A DNA stretch of 60,000 bases from Owenia fusiformis (taxonomy: Eukaryota; Annelida; Polychaeta; Sabellida; Oweniidae). The DNA lies in contig CAIIXF020000004.1 of assembly GCA_903813345.2 (NCBI GenBank), positions 21,116,477 to 21,176,476 of the forward strand, given 5' to 3'. The translations under genes and the position numbers were made by a program. The notes beneath the pieces are model-generated. The model was not told the origin of the DNA and made no database searches. It was given only the letters and a program-made list of their open reading frames with translations. Of the stretch, positions 22,201 to 34,067 are shown piece by piece; the stretch's first letter is position 1; the number at the start of each line of letters is the position of its first letter.

Positions 22201-23270
22201 CTCTGGACATCCAATCTAATTGTTCAATCCAAATTAAGAAAATTTAGTAGAATGCTAGTGAGTATCCAATGTCAGTGAGTACTTTTCAATGTCAACCTGT
22301 ACTAAGTATTCAATAACAGTAAGTACTGAATATCCAATGTAGATGAGTATTCAATGTCGATGAATATTTCCAGTTCAAAAATAAATAGTTGCTACAGTAG
22401 CTCCTACAGTGTTTTATATCCACTCAGTTTGCAATATATCCCCATCAATATGTTTTTATAATCAACCTTACAACTCCAGCGTGTTCTTTGTTATGAATGC
22501 TTTAGTTTTTATATTGATCATGAACAACTGATAATAAGAAAAGATCAATACCTGAATGTAAATAGTAGGATGATAATTTCAGATTAAATGACATGGGTTG
22601 TGATGTCAAGCTGACATCGTATTGGTATGTCAGTGTTCAGATTGTTAATATGTTTATTTCAATGGTGCCTAAGTTCTATTACACAACAGAGTAAATTGCT
22701 TCGTTATGAAGCATTTAAGCAAATTTATGAAGCATTTTGAAAAAGAAGCAATTTACCCTGTTTTGCAATGAAATAGATACATTTCTGAATAAACAATTGA
22801 AATTTTAATGAACAATTAATGTTTCCCAAAATTAGTAAAATTCAGATCTTTTTCTTTCATATACTCCCTGATGAACAAAATTATTCAATGTAGCATGATA
22901 TTTTTTAGTAAAATCCAGATTCTTTTTTGATTTGTTTACTTGAATAGTATATTCCTGGATAAACAAAAATTAGTAAGATCCTGATTCTTTTCTTTCATGT
23001 ACTATGTTTTTTCCACATCCATTTCAACTAAGTAACTAACTTATTAGACAAAACATTGTTAGCTTTAGCTCAGGTACAACTGTGGTTCTAATTTTACAAC
23101 CTTGGAATCTAGCTGTAGAAATAGTATTTATCTTAAGTTAAGGTACCATCTCAAAGTTTTCACCATAGGATTTTCAGCTTATTGTAGTTTTATATCCCAG
23201 GCCCTTAATAGTAGAATAACGTCATTTCGAAGGGCTTTGGCCCTTCGGCCCTCGGTCCAATATTTCACTA
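22201..23270. other. Intergenic stretch with short degenerate repeats
   Basis: It holds the presumed promoter of the Tctex gene. Degenerate CAATGT.GATGAGTA words recur at about 22255-22375. A small hairpin pairs AGTAAATTGCTTC (about 22691) with GAAGCAATTTAC (about 22745). CAGAT/CTTTTTCTTTCAT words recur at 22840-23000. No gene was recognised. Confidence 0.45.
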
Positions 23271-23275
23271 ATTTC

Positions 23276-23398
23276 CCGGTCGATCGTTAAATGCATTCTC
23301 GACCAGTCGTTAAATGCATTCTCGACCGGTCATTAAATGCATTCTCGACCGGTCGTTAATTGCATTTTCGACCGGTCGTTAAATGCATTCTTGACCAC
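23276..23398. repeat. 23-bp minisatellite, about five units
   Basis: The unit CGTTAAATGCATTCTCGACC plus GGT repeats about five times with few substitutions (GGTCATTAAATG, AGTCGTTAAATG, TTTTCGACC). CGACCGGTCG within the unit is itself palindromic. Confidence 0.9.
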
Positions 23399-23699
23399 CA
23401 CTATGACGTCACATATTGCTCAGGTCGATATAGTAAAATGAACGCCTTCTAAACTAGCACTAAAACCCCTAGAACTGGCCCAGCAAGGTGGTAATAATTA
23501 TCTTTCTAACACAGTGCTTCCTAAAGACATTTTTTGGAAATAATACAATGCAAACTGCTCAATGAATCTACACAATGTATAAAAGAACACTTGGAAAATA
23601 TGTAAAATCTAGTATACCTCAATTTGCAACTTCAATGCAGCCTGTATCCCTTTTAAACATGTTAAAGAAATACAGGCTACAGTATGGGGGTAGGGTAGA

Positions 23700-23890
23700 G
23701 TGAACACATTTGAACAATAAAACATTTGATTAAAATAAAAATTTAAACAATATAACATTTGAACAATTAAACATTTGACGGATCAAACATGTGAACAATA
23801 AAAATTTGAACTACAAAACATTTTAACAATAAAACATTTGGACAATAAAACATTTCATTGAGAGAACATTTGAGCTAAAAACATTTAAAA
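23700..23890. repeat. Degenerate AACATTTGAACAATAAA array
   Basis: About ten imperfect units of AACATTTGAACAATAAA (14-18 bp) run in tandem. It is low-complexity AT-rich minisatellite with no coding potential. Confidence 0.8.
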
Positions 23891-25183
23891 GCCAAGCTAA
23901 AATAAGGAACTTAAATTTCTTTTCATGACATACACAATCCTACAGAATTCTCATAAACCTGAAACTTGAATAAGATATGTTGTGATCAAATAATTAGATA
24001 TACATGAACTTTATAATACTTAGGGGTTTCATTAGCAGCAGGCAATTTTCACCAGTTGTTTTCACAAAATCGTCTGTTATTTTTAGGGAATTTTCAACTT
24101 TTCCATGTTAAATTTATGATTTCCATTAATTTTGCCTGTTGTTTTCAAAGCCTGTTGTGAGAAATTATAGTGAAACCCCTGAATACTGTTCACTGATTTT
24201 TGAGATGAGCCCTGAGTTTATTGTATTTTGAGAAAAAGCACCTGGCATGAGCATATGTTAAAACACACATTAAGGAACGACTTATCAAAATGTTATGATC
24301 ATATTAAACAGGGGTGTATCGAGATTACAATATAGAAATTATAAATGCTAATAATCCCTTTATTGATATTATACATGTTGGAATATATAATCCCTGAATT
24401 GAATTAGGTATGAACTTTTAAAAATGACATTTATTTAATACATGTCAAGGAATAATACTGTTACTTGTATGAGTCAAAAAGAATCTAAATTGTTTAAACT
24501 TTTAAAATGTGTTCACAGCTATCTTACATGTAGATTCTAACTTTACTTAAACTTTATACCTGACCCCTGTCAAAAGTTATAAACTTGTGTTTATCAACCT
24601 TTTTGTAATTTATCTCAATAAACGTGAAAGTTATATACTTTATTTATATGTAACCTATAAGATTACTTGAAGGTTTGTGAATTGCTTGGTGACATATCTT
24701 CAAATAAATATTCAATAATAATGTTTTATAAGATGGTGAAATTGCCAAATTAAAGAGCATTGAATCATTCTAATTTGTTCCATGTTACACAAGGCACAAT
24801 ATTGGTTATAAAATATAAATTAGGATAATATGCCATGTTTTATTCCATAGTTAGCATGATATTCATAGGATAACATGTGAAAATAAAAACGGTATTTTTG
24901 TAATCAGTGGTAAAATATGATATTTTTGACAAATTTTCACTTAACCATAGCATACGGTTTTTTAGCCATGACATACGGCGTCGTATGCGATGGTTAATAG
25001 ATTTTGCTACTTCAGACTCAAAACGAGGCTAAGTGTCAACATCGCCGGATCGTTGGAAAATTCGAATTAAATAACTTAATTTCCGACGATTCTGATGATG
25101 ACTTTAACTATGGAATAAAAAGAACATCCTCTATTTATATTTTTAAGCACAATTTTACCATATTTCAGCAAGCCTGCACAATG
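23891..25183. other. Intergenic AT-rich stretch
   Basis: No gene or strong repeat was recognised. A short acidic frame at about 25004-25140 (SDDSDDDFNYG) precedes the miniature element at 25186. It has no splice context that I could support as an exon. Confidence 0.35.
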
Positions 25184-25185
25184 TA

Positions 25186-25463
25186 CGAGGGTTGTCCCAA
25201 AAATCCTGAACTAAATTTATATTCTAAAACTAAGAGTTTTATGTATCCAAAGCTGAGATTTTATCAGCACAATGTTAATACAACTTCTGATCATTATAAG
25301 ATGTAATCTTATCATTGATTAATAATAATGAAAAGAACAATTTTTCAGAACTTATGAGACAATAGGTTCATTATATAGAATATTTAAAGCAAAGGTGTAA
25401 TCTTATCATTGATTAATAATAATGAAAAGAACAATTTTTTCAGAACTCATGAGACAATCCTCG
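25186..25463. mobile_element. Mariner-type miniature element with TA duplication, 278 bp
   Basis: The left end TA-CGAGGGTTGTCCCAAAAA and the right end ...GAGACAATCCTCG-TA are inverted repeats with a further match through TCCTGAA. TA duplications lie at 25184-25185 and 25464-25465. The right part contains a direct duplication of about 45-60 bp (TAATCTTATCATTGATTAAT, at 25305 and 25397). Confidence 0.75.
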
Positions 25464-25469
25464 TACAAG

Positions 25470-26650
25470 TGACATCTACCTCTTAGTTTCAACATGGACA
25501 ACAAGCTTTTTAAGGCCCTGAATTCCAAGTACATTTCCATAACATGTCTTTCCTTTTTTGTTGTCAATCTCTTAGGATGGATGTAAGATAAATATGTTAA
25601 CCCAAGTAATACCTCTCATAAGAAGCTTCTGCATTGACTCCACCTTAAGAAAGTGTTCAAATAACAATGTACACTTGCTGATGAGAGTTAAATGCATTGA
25701 CATCTAGCAGGCAAATGCAAAAAATGTGAAGGCAGATAGGGAAAAACATAAAGTGTTTGTGTGTTGTCAATGTCAGTGTCTGTCATTAGCAATCAATCTT
25801 ATGATATGTAACAACTCCCCTAGTGACTTCTGTCTCTATCTTGATCTCCCATAACATGCAAATATTTTATCTTTCTTGTTCATTGCTACCATGGTTCCCA
25901 TTTAAATGTTTTTTGATATTTTTTACTTTAAGTGTTTTATCTTGTCAATGACACCATGGTTGCATCTTTCTACATTGCTATTTTGCATGAAAATAACCAA
26001 CAATTAGTAATTAATACTGATTAGTATAATTTTAGATGTGTATTGCACAATTATTAATAGAACAAAAAATGAAAGCAATTTTTATAATGTATTTTATTTT
26101 TATTGAATGGATTGTTGTTTTCCTACATTACCAAATAACTGCCTGGTGTTTTCAGTAATATAGTACATTGTATGATTGTATCTTTACATCTTAATTTCAG
26201 GCCTGTAGCCAGCTTTTTCCAAGGGTATTCACTTTTCAAAACATTCCAGGAGGTTCATTATCAGACTATTGACAGGTTTGGCCCAAAATCACCCGAAAAG
26301 TGCTCATAATGGTGAAAAACTGCATGATTTTGAAAGAAGGAGGAGGGGGGGTTGAACTCAAACTCCCTGTCTAGCAATTCATCCAGTTATAAGCTGCCTT
26401 TTTCGTAAAAATATAATCTTTCATAACTCAAATATCAATGGATGGATTTGGTGCAAATTTTATATGCTGAATGCTGATGTCTAAGAATCACATAACTGTT
26501 TTGTCTGTATGGTATCAGAATTGTTCATTAGCATTAAAACCTGGCTCTCCACAAGAAGTGTCAGATGACTAGCTCCACTGGAAGCACTTTTATGAGTGTT
26601 ACAAGATGTGTTCTGAATGTCGTCTATTCCTTAGTAGGCACATCTGTATT
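25470..26650. other. Intergenic stretch
   Basis: No gene was recognised. A segment around 26203-26345 (GGCCTGTAGCCAGCTTTTTCC onward, with a G-run at 26341) looks like a dispersed repeat, but no second copy is in the window. Confidence 0.35.
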
Positions 26651-26831
26651 CTACACACAAATGACACACACCTTTTGTAACATAACTTTGTAAATACTAA
26701 TGACTTTTACATGTACTTCCATGAAAAGAAAGTCCATTTAATTAAGAACAAAATGATATAGTTTTCATTGATAAAATCAGTATTTACAAAATTATGTTAC
26801 AAAAGGAAGGTGGTATTTTTTTGTGTGTAAT
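26651..26831. mobile_element. Palindromic miniature element, about 180 bp
   Basis: CCTTTTGTAACATAACTTTG followed by TAAATACT (from about 26672) returns as the inverted sequence AGTATTTACAAAATTATGTT near 26780. The outer ends CTACACACAA and TTGTGTGTAA also pair. It is a compact hairpin without coding capacity. Confidence 0.7.
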
Positions 26832-27544
26832 CCACGGTGTGCCTGCAAAGGGATAAATGACACATTTTGTAAAGCTTATAAAGGAACATCTGAGCTTCTT
26901 CTGGTTGAGTGGTGTTCCTCCATGGAGTCTAGTTTAAGTGTGCAAAAGAACAAGTCAAAATTATGCAGACAAAAAAGTAATGCAACATTATGTGGGTGGG
27001 TGGCATTTTTGTTTCATGTGGTAGAATCTTTTCTGAAGATTGAATAAACTGATGTAAAACTAAAATGGAATTTTGTAAGCTCAAATGCTGGTTATCTGAT
27101 TTTGCCTAAATTTAATAGATGCCTCTACTGGCACACATACGCCATCTATCATCTCAGACCAAAACCAGCTAGATCAGGTGTAAATAAGAATTAATAAATG
27201 TCCTTCTGGGAATAAGGTCCTACAGTAATTTTTGACTGTGTAGGTCATTTGGATAATAATTAATAGAGGATGATAATTCCTGAAGTTGAAGTCTTAAGAA
27301 TATTATCCTAACTATCACAGCCATCAAAAGTTAGGAAAAGAGGACATTCTTCTCCATATTACTATTAGGCACTACATGTACCTTCTGTCATCTCATTGTC
27401 TGGTACCTATTAAATCTTTCGTACCCCTCATCTCAACTCGCCAATCAAAAATAAGGGCTGTTATAATTCATTTGCCAATCAAATCTCAACAATTTCACAT
27501 TGACTCACCAAAATTTCTATAATTTCTAGAAATTTTGAGAGGTG
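26832..27544. other. Intergenic stretch
   Basis: No coding signal or structured repeat was recognised up to the target-site duplication of the next element. Confidence 0.35.
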
Positions 27545-27552
27545 ATGACAAG

Positions 27553-28098
27553 TTATCCCGTTCCCGGACTATAGTCCTGCACTGAGCGCATTCATTTGCC
27601 TGTACGATTACAACTTGGGAGAATTATCTACGCCCCTTACACTTAAGATACCTACCTCAATGCATTATAGAACTCAAGATGTAACTTCTAATATATTGGA
27701 ACCGCCGATTGTCTGGGTATATCGGCAGAACAGGAACATTTTCTCTTTTTCATCGAGAGAGATTCCATCACTTTTCAAAATGGCGGTTGGATTTAAAAGG
27801 GGAATCCCCCGTTTGGCTGTCCCGGATGTAGCCCGGAAGTACCAATATGGAGGAATTTGACGGTTGAAATAAGTTAAATGTTACACGCAAATATTGCGAT
27901 CAAAAACGAAAATGTCTTCGTTCTGCCAATAAACCCAGACAATTGTGGATTCAACTACACAAAAAGAATGCTAAATTACCAAGGAATCTATTGAAGTAGG
28001 TATCTGAAGTGTAAGATCAGTAAAAAATTCTCCCAAGTTGTAATCGTACAGGCAAATGTATGGGCTCAGTACAGGACCATAGTCCGGGAACGGGATAA
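27553..28098. mobile_element. Foldback miniature transposon, copy 1 (546 bp, 8-bp target duplication)
   Basis: The ends are TTATCCCGTTCCCGGACTAT and its complement. The flanks are the exact 8-bp duplication ATGACAAG (27545-27552 and 28099-28106). The terminal inverted repeats are about 115 bp long, through CTGTACGATTACAACTTGGG and CTTACACTT.AGATACCTAC. The interior folds as well (CCGATTGTCTGGGT against ACCCAGACAATTG). No transposase is encoded. An 8-bp duplication is characteristic of hAT-type insertion, so a hAT relation is the first guess. Confidence 0.88.
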
Positions 28099-28106
28099 AT
28101 GACAAG

Positions 28107-28820
28107 CCTCACCCATTGGGAAATATGCATTGTTTGGAGCTCCAAACATGGAGCATTTCTCACTTTCTGTTTTCTTTGAGGCAATACCGTAACACAGACA
28201 CACACCTTATACTTCAATATAGGATGTTCACCAGTCTCTGACTGGCCTTGCTCAAGAGCATGTTGCATGACAATGCCACAGTTACCTCCAAAGATCAAAG
28301 GAAACTAAATAAAAACCTGTTCTGTTTGTGTTCAGTTCAAAAGTTAAAAAAATATAACCATATCTTTAGGCTCAATAATCAAGTATACTCACTTATGCTG
28401 GAAGTTTGGTCTTATGACATATGTATTTGGTATGACTTCCTCTTCGACTGGCTGTACCTCTGTCATCTTAAATTTGGACAATGAGCTCACAATTTGGTAC
28501 AAAACTCAAAGAATTTCACACATCAACATGTAAACATTCAATATGGCTGACTTAACGACGAGCATGCTGGGAAATAATCTCAAAGAAAAATCAAAAGTAT
28601 TTCAAAAACGTTTTGTACTGAGACTATAACAGGTGTCCGAAAAATGAATGAAAATATATGTTGAGTTATTCCACTACTATGCCGAGATCTGACTCACGAA
28701 TAAATAAATAAACATACCAAAGTGTTTATGGACAATCGGTAAGTGATTCTGCATATTTTATTCTAAAATTGTTAGGGCTATATACGGCTATCTTTGACGA
28801 AATTATTGGACATTTATTTT
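28107..28820. other. Intergenic stretch
   Basis: No gene or repeat was recognised between two miniature elements. Confidence 0.35.
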
Positions 28821-28822
28821 TA

Positions 28823-29059
28823 CAGTTGGGGACAAAAATAAATGACAGGTCGATTTTCGATCACCATTTCCTAATTATGGTGGTCTGAAAGCCCATAATT
28901 TCCAATATTGTCTAGATATATATCCCTTAAAATTTGTATATTTTACATTTCGTATAATCTCATCCACTGATGTATGGCCTCTTGTAAATTCTCTTATTTT
29001 TAACATGGGAAATCCTCACTTCAGCAAATCCACCTGTCATTTATTTATGTCCCCAACTG
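28823..29059. mobile_element. TA-flanked miniature element, 237 bp
   Basis: The terminal repeats CAGTTGGGGACA and TGTCCCCAACTG are perfect. They extend through AAATAAATGACAGGT against ACCTGTCATTTATTT. TA lies on both sides (28821-28822 and 29060-29061). The structure fits a Tc1/mariner-type non-autonomous element. Confidence 0.85.
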
Positions 29060-29984
29060 TACTATAATATTGGAACCCAACCCACTTTTGAAATAATTAC
29101 AGGTGAATCATATTTATCGTGTTGGTCAGTTTGCGTTGGAAATGTATTCATTTGTAAGAAATTAAATTTCATTCTCAATTATTTTGTTAAAAATCTGATT
29201 GAATAATCCCTCTGTTGATATTCAAAGCTTATCGAAAAAAACATTGTTGTCCATAACTCCTAGTTTACTCTACCGAGCTGACAGAAGTCAGCTCTGGGAA
29301 GTTGGATGTATGTGAACTTGAAAAGAATAAATCGAGCCCATTTTGACTAAACGCTGTACTGAGTAGCGTTTATAATACGCTATATATTTGAATCAATACA
29401 TAATTTATTTGTTGTTACCTTATTTTGTTCCTTCAACAGTCTGTTGTTGTAGTAAATCAATGTTCTTGTAGACAACAAAACTTTTGAATTTAGATTCCAG
29501 CCATTTTAGGTCACGCGAGATCTCGTGACTTTCGAAAGTAAAAATTTGCTACAAAATAACTCGCGCTAGCTAAATATGATATAGTCACGTGATCTCTCAG
29601 CGGTAATACCCATGCGCATAAAAGTACAATGCGCATGTGCACGCATGCGTAAAAAGTTATAAAATGGTGCGCGCCAGATTTGGAATTTCTCCATTTTAAC
29701 TGCAATTACACAAGAAGTAGGACTTATTGTCACCACGCGTGATGAAAAGGGCAAGTTACATTCAATTATCTTCTTAAATACCGTTTTTTATTCCAGCGCG
29801 CCTGCTGGAAGTTGGAGAAAACCGCTTCACAGGACGGTATATTCTAACGGTGCTTCAGCTGGCTTTTGAGCCAGCTGTGTTCAGTAACTCCTAGTAGTTC
29901 TTTCAGAGCAATCATGCCTCATTTCATTCATTGTATACCCTACTGCTGATTTTTTCAATTCCCGGGGACTATAAGACTGTTCGC
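29060..29984. other. Intergenic stretch with a CpG-richer block
   Basis: Bases about 29510-29850 contain many CpG words (CACGCGAGATCTCGTG, ATGCGCATGTGCACGCATGCG, GCGCGCC) in a generally CpG-poor window. This might be a promoter-like region, but no transcript start or exon could be supported. A stem-loop CAGCTGGCTTTTGAGCCAGC lies near 29857. Confidence 0.35.
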
Positions 29985-30650
29985 TGTCCATTGTTTGGCA
30001 TTCTGTAGGCACTGTTCGGACTTGGGCATCTGTAACAAATGGCAGGTGGTTATCCCGTTCCCGGACTATAGTCCTGCACTGAGCGCATTCATTTGCCTGT
30101 ACGATTACAACTTGGGAGAATTATCTACGGCCCTTACACTTAAGATACCTACCTCAATGCATTATAGAACTCAAGATGTAACTTCTACTATATTGGAACC
30201 GCCGATTGTCTGGGTATATCGGCAGAACGGGAACATTTTCTCTTTTTCATCGAGAGAGATTCCATCACTTTTCAAAATGGCGGTTGGATTTAAAAGGGGA
30301 ATCCCCCGTTTGACTGTCCCGGATGTAGCCCAGAAGTACCAATATGGAGGAATTTGACGGTTGAAATAAGTTAAATAACTTAAATGTTACACGCAAATAT
30401 TGCGATCAAAAACGAAAATGTCTTCGTTCTGCCGATAAACCCAGACAATTGTGGATTCAACTACACGAAAAGAATGCTAAATTACCAAGGAATCTATTGA
30501 AGTAGGTATCTGAAGTGTAAGATGAGTAAAAAATTCTCCCATGTTGTAATCGCACAGGCAAAAGATTGAGATGTTCATAGGACCATAGTCCGGGAACGGG
30601 ATAAGCAGGTGGTACTTAATATTTTGCATGTTCATGCCCTGTTTTTAGGG
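29985..30650. repeat. Dispersed repeat family, copy split by a later transposon
   Basis: The flanks of the second foldback element (about 29985-30049 and 30605-30650) join to give GGCATCTGTAACAAATGGCA, then GGTGGT...TATTTTGCA. Related copies are at about 34200-34365, 49395-49640 and 55600-55790. The family has no coding capacity or recognised polymerase III box. The type is unassigned. Confidence 0.5.
30050..30604. mobile_element. Foldback miniature transposon, copy 2 (555 bp, 8-bp target duplication)
   Basis: Near-identical to the element at 27553-28098, but flanked by a different exact 8-bp duplication, GCAGGTGG (30042-30049 and 30605-30612). It differs from copy 1 by scattered substitutions and an extra ATAACTTA near 30374. 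The different duplications prove two separate insertions, and the high similarity implies they are young. Confidence 0.9.
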
Positions 30651-33600
30651 GGGGGGGGTAAATAAATAGAAAAGAAAAATTGTGGAAACTAAGCCTTTTT
30701 AGAGGGGCCCTTTTAGAGAAAATACAGACTTTCCCTGTGACCACTATAGTTGGTTTCACGATTAATACTGGGTCCAAAGCAAGCGTTAAGAAATAAAACA
30801 TACCATTTAAGTATTACAGTGTTGTCAGGTTTCGAAGACTTTTGAAGGTTGTAAAATATTTGGATCTTGTTCTTCACTAAATATGCCTATATCTTCAAAG
30901 ATACCTATATTTATATTTATCTTTTTTGTTTCAGCTAACTTAAAGAAAGTTCTAAATACTGTTCTAAATCTAGCTTTTGAGCTAGTTCAATCTCTCAATA
31001 ACCATTATATTAAACATATTGATAACATACTGGCACTATTTTCTATATGTCAACATGTCACACATGTCTTATCATGGAAAATAACATATTGAAATATTAT
31101 TTCTATTCTGACCTGAGGCACTGTTTTTCTTGGAATAAGTTTGTGATCTGATAAGGGCCTCAACTAATATAAGACAGTAACCCCACATCCTCTGTCCTGA
31201 AAGAAGGCCAAAAGATTCTTAACTAAGATTAAACTTATCTTAGATCCCATCTGGTCAATCAACAATTTCTCATGTTTTTGAGATGATTAGATGAGCTACT
31301 TGAGATTTTCAAAATAGGCTTGTATCACTCTCAACTATTTTGCACCCTATGAAGCTCTCTTTTAAAAAGCAAAGTTGAATGAATGCAAAGGGTAAACTCT
31401 GCATTTGAAAATTAGTCTTGCTTTTAGCCTAGCTCCTCTCTCTATTGGGGATAAATAAGAGTATGGTGGGCATAAAGGTTATAATTACCAAGACTACTTG
31501 AAAATAAGAAAATTCATGAACAAATACATTTTAGACTAACCTCTATCAGAATTACATTTTGCTACTATAAGCAATGTTTCCGATGACCTGACCAGGTAGC
31601 TAAAGGAGCATCTCCAGTTCAATGCAAGATTACTAACGTATATGAACAGTTTTCTGTGACCACCCTCTCCCCTGATAACTGTGTTTGAGAAATGTTGATA
31701 TGCTTCATGATATGTTGATTTGCCAAGAAAATCATATTTAAAAAATTCAAAGAAGATCTGGAAATAGTTTCTTAAATGATATTTTCAGACAGAATATTGA
31801 CTTGATTTTGAATATTCTGTAAGAATTTTTTCTACTGGCAATAAAGAGATATTTGCACTTTATTACAAGAAAAATTCTGAGGAGAAGACTTATTAGTAAT
31901 ATTGAATAAGAATAAAATGCAAAGGATTAAAATATACTGTATAAAATATAGCATGTCAAAGACCAGTTAACAAAAGTGTTGAACATATTTTGTTTATTCA
32001 AGAGATTTTTCAAGTGGTGTCCCAAGATCTTGTATACATACTGCATGTATGGTTCGTAAAAATTATACCTGAAATAATTCCTATGGGATCAATATAACTC
32101 TTCATTTCCCCTGGCTTCCCCTTCAATCATGACATATCAGACATTGAGTCATAGGCCTTCAAATTATGACCCTTTTCAAGAGTCTGGTGTCATATCCAAT
32201 ATTATCCATTTAGGAGATACTCTTTGAACAAGAGACATCCTTTTGTTTTGATCTAGCCTTCAGATTAAGTTTAATGCTTTCATTAAAGTTAGTAGTCTAT
32301 TTTATATTCAAACTCCTTTGAAAAACCATGGCAGCTACTCTGGGGTTCATTAAGATCTTGAGGATTAAGAATATGAAATTGTTTATCCTAGTCAGAAGTT
32401 AGTTATTAGTACTGGGTGTCAGGGTAAAGGCTTCCAAAATCATTAAGATCTTAAAAAGCTAAGAATTGTCTCCCAGTTCTATAGATGTCAGAGATATCTT
32501 AAGAATCATCTTCAGGATGATTTATAGAGAGTGACCTCATGGATATAAGCTTTAAGGTCACCCATACAAAATAATTCATAGAGGCCATGTTTTAAAATGG
32601 AAAATTTCAGTGAAAAGAGTGGAATCAGCAAGGAATAAAATAATTAGACATGTAGTTAACACTCTAAATTGTATAGAAATGCAAGAAAATTAGACACTTC
32701 ATTCAAATTTTGCAGATATTAAGCATAGTATATTAGGTATGATCATAAATTGCTTTAAGGTCAGACAGAGGCAGCTATCCAGACACAATTCTAATTATGA
32801 TAATCTTAATTACACTGTAATACATCATGGTAGAAGAAACAATATTCAGATATTGGAAGGTACAATGAAGACACATTCATTTTCTGATTGGATGTATTCA
32901 CCGGAAAATAAGATTCATGTTTGTGTGAGATATTTAGCGGAAATATGGGCATTAGTTGATATTGATTTTTGAGAAATATTCAGTAATAGTAAGGGGCTCA
33001 ATAATTATAATATGAACCCATCTTAATAGCATAGTATGTCTTAATTTGGAGCAATTATAGATAGTCATTAGGTAAATTGTATTTGTATTTTTCATATTGT
33101 CCTATTTACCTTCATTTTTTGAAATACAAGATGTATAAAACAGTTCACTTTTCCTAATGCGAGAGACTTAATAGCGAATGTGAATATCATGCACTCTCAA
33201 ATATTTAATAAGCTGCTCAATTCAATTGACGCAGAGACAAAACCGATTAATTTGAATGATGGGAAAATAGTGTAATAGGAAAATGCTTATTACGCTATTA
33301 TATCCTCTTTGTCCTCAAAAAACAAATTAGAACTAAATCAATTATTGACTAAATAAGTAAAATCATGAAATGTTAACATACTGTTTTGTGCAATTATGAA
33401 ATTACACGCAATTGTGAAAAGCATGAAAATTGCTTAAAATATGTCCTGTTAGCTGAACAATACAAAGTCTGTCAGTCTGTAAGAGAGAGGTATGCAGACT
33501 ATATAATCCAATAAAGCACAGGACGACATTGCCATCGCGGCATAATTTATTCCATTCGTTACTCTTGCGAGTCTCTTTAGTGAATCATCCCAAATTTTCA

Positions 33601-33763
33601 ATAAACTCTTTGTTAATTCATGAAGTATCAGTTATTATGACATTTTCTGTTTTATAAAATTCACAGATTAACGCATGTTAAAGATTTGGTAGAATCAAAT
33701 GAGATAATTTGAATTTTTGTATTTTATCGTCGAGGGTTTGATTATTCAGTGCTTGTTCCAAAG
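30651..33763. other. Intergenic stretch upstream of the RhoGEF first exon
   Basis: About 3.1 kb of AT-rich DNA with no supported exon, RNA gene or structured repeat. A short hairpin CTAGCTTTTGAGCTAG occurs near 30970. Open frames here are short and show no splice or family support. Confidence 0.4.
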
Positions 33764-34067
33764 ATGCCTTCTCAGGGTACAGACTTAAACAACGCTATTG
33801 AGCATCAAATTGAACAATTTGTCGTGAATTTCAAACGTTACGATTCAATAGTAGACAATTTTAATAGATATTCTGAATACTCTTTAGTGAGGATTGACGA
33901 GTCTGAACTTGAATCCACTGTAGAGTCGGAATCTCCAAGTTCGCCAGTGTCGCCAGAGATGTTCCCGTGTTCTGGAATTTCGTCATATATTTCGGATTAT
34001 AGTATTTTTGACTCATGTGAGGTTGATAATAGGAGAAATGAGCAGTTAGCAAAGAACAGAGAGAAGG
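33764..34067 (+). CDS. Candidate first coding exon of the RhoGEF gene
   Basis: From the ATG at 33764 the frame runs 101 codons and then one base to a donor (AAGG|GTAGGT). The product is acidic and serine-rich (ESELESTVESESPSSPVSPE) with no recognised domain. Its exit phase 1 fits the entry of the next supported exon at 47959, giving NREKE-CLEIVAK without a break. A phase match alone has a one-in-three chance, and the intron would be 13.9 kb. It could instead belong to another transcript. An upstream in-frame GTG is not used as a start. Confidence 0.5.

Noticed and set aside
27615-30357. Related plus-strand frames in the two 0.55-kb elements as a conserved gene
   Set aside because: Both lie inside the foldback transposon copies. 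Similarity reflects shared DNA, and the frames show no domain.
33749-33763. Upstream GTG as start of the first RhoGEF exon
   Set aside because: Eukaryotic translation normally uses ATG, and an in-frame ATG follows at 33764.
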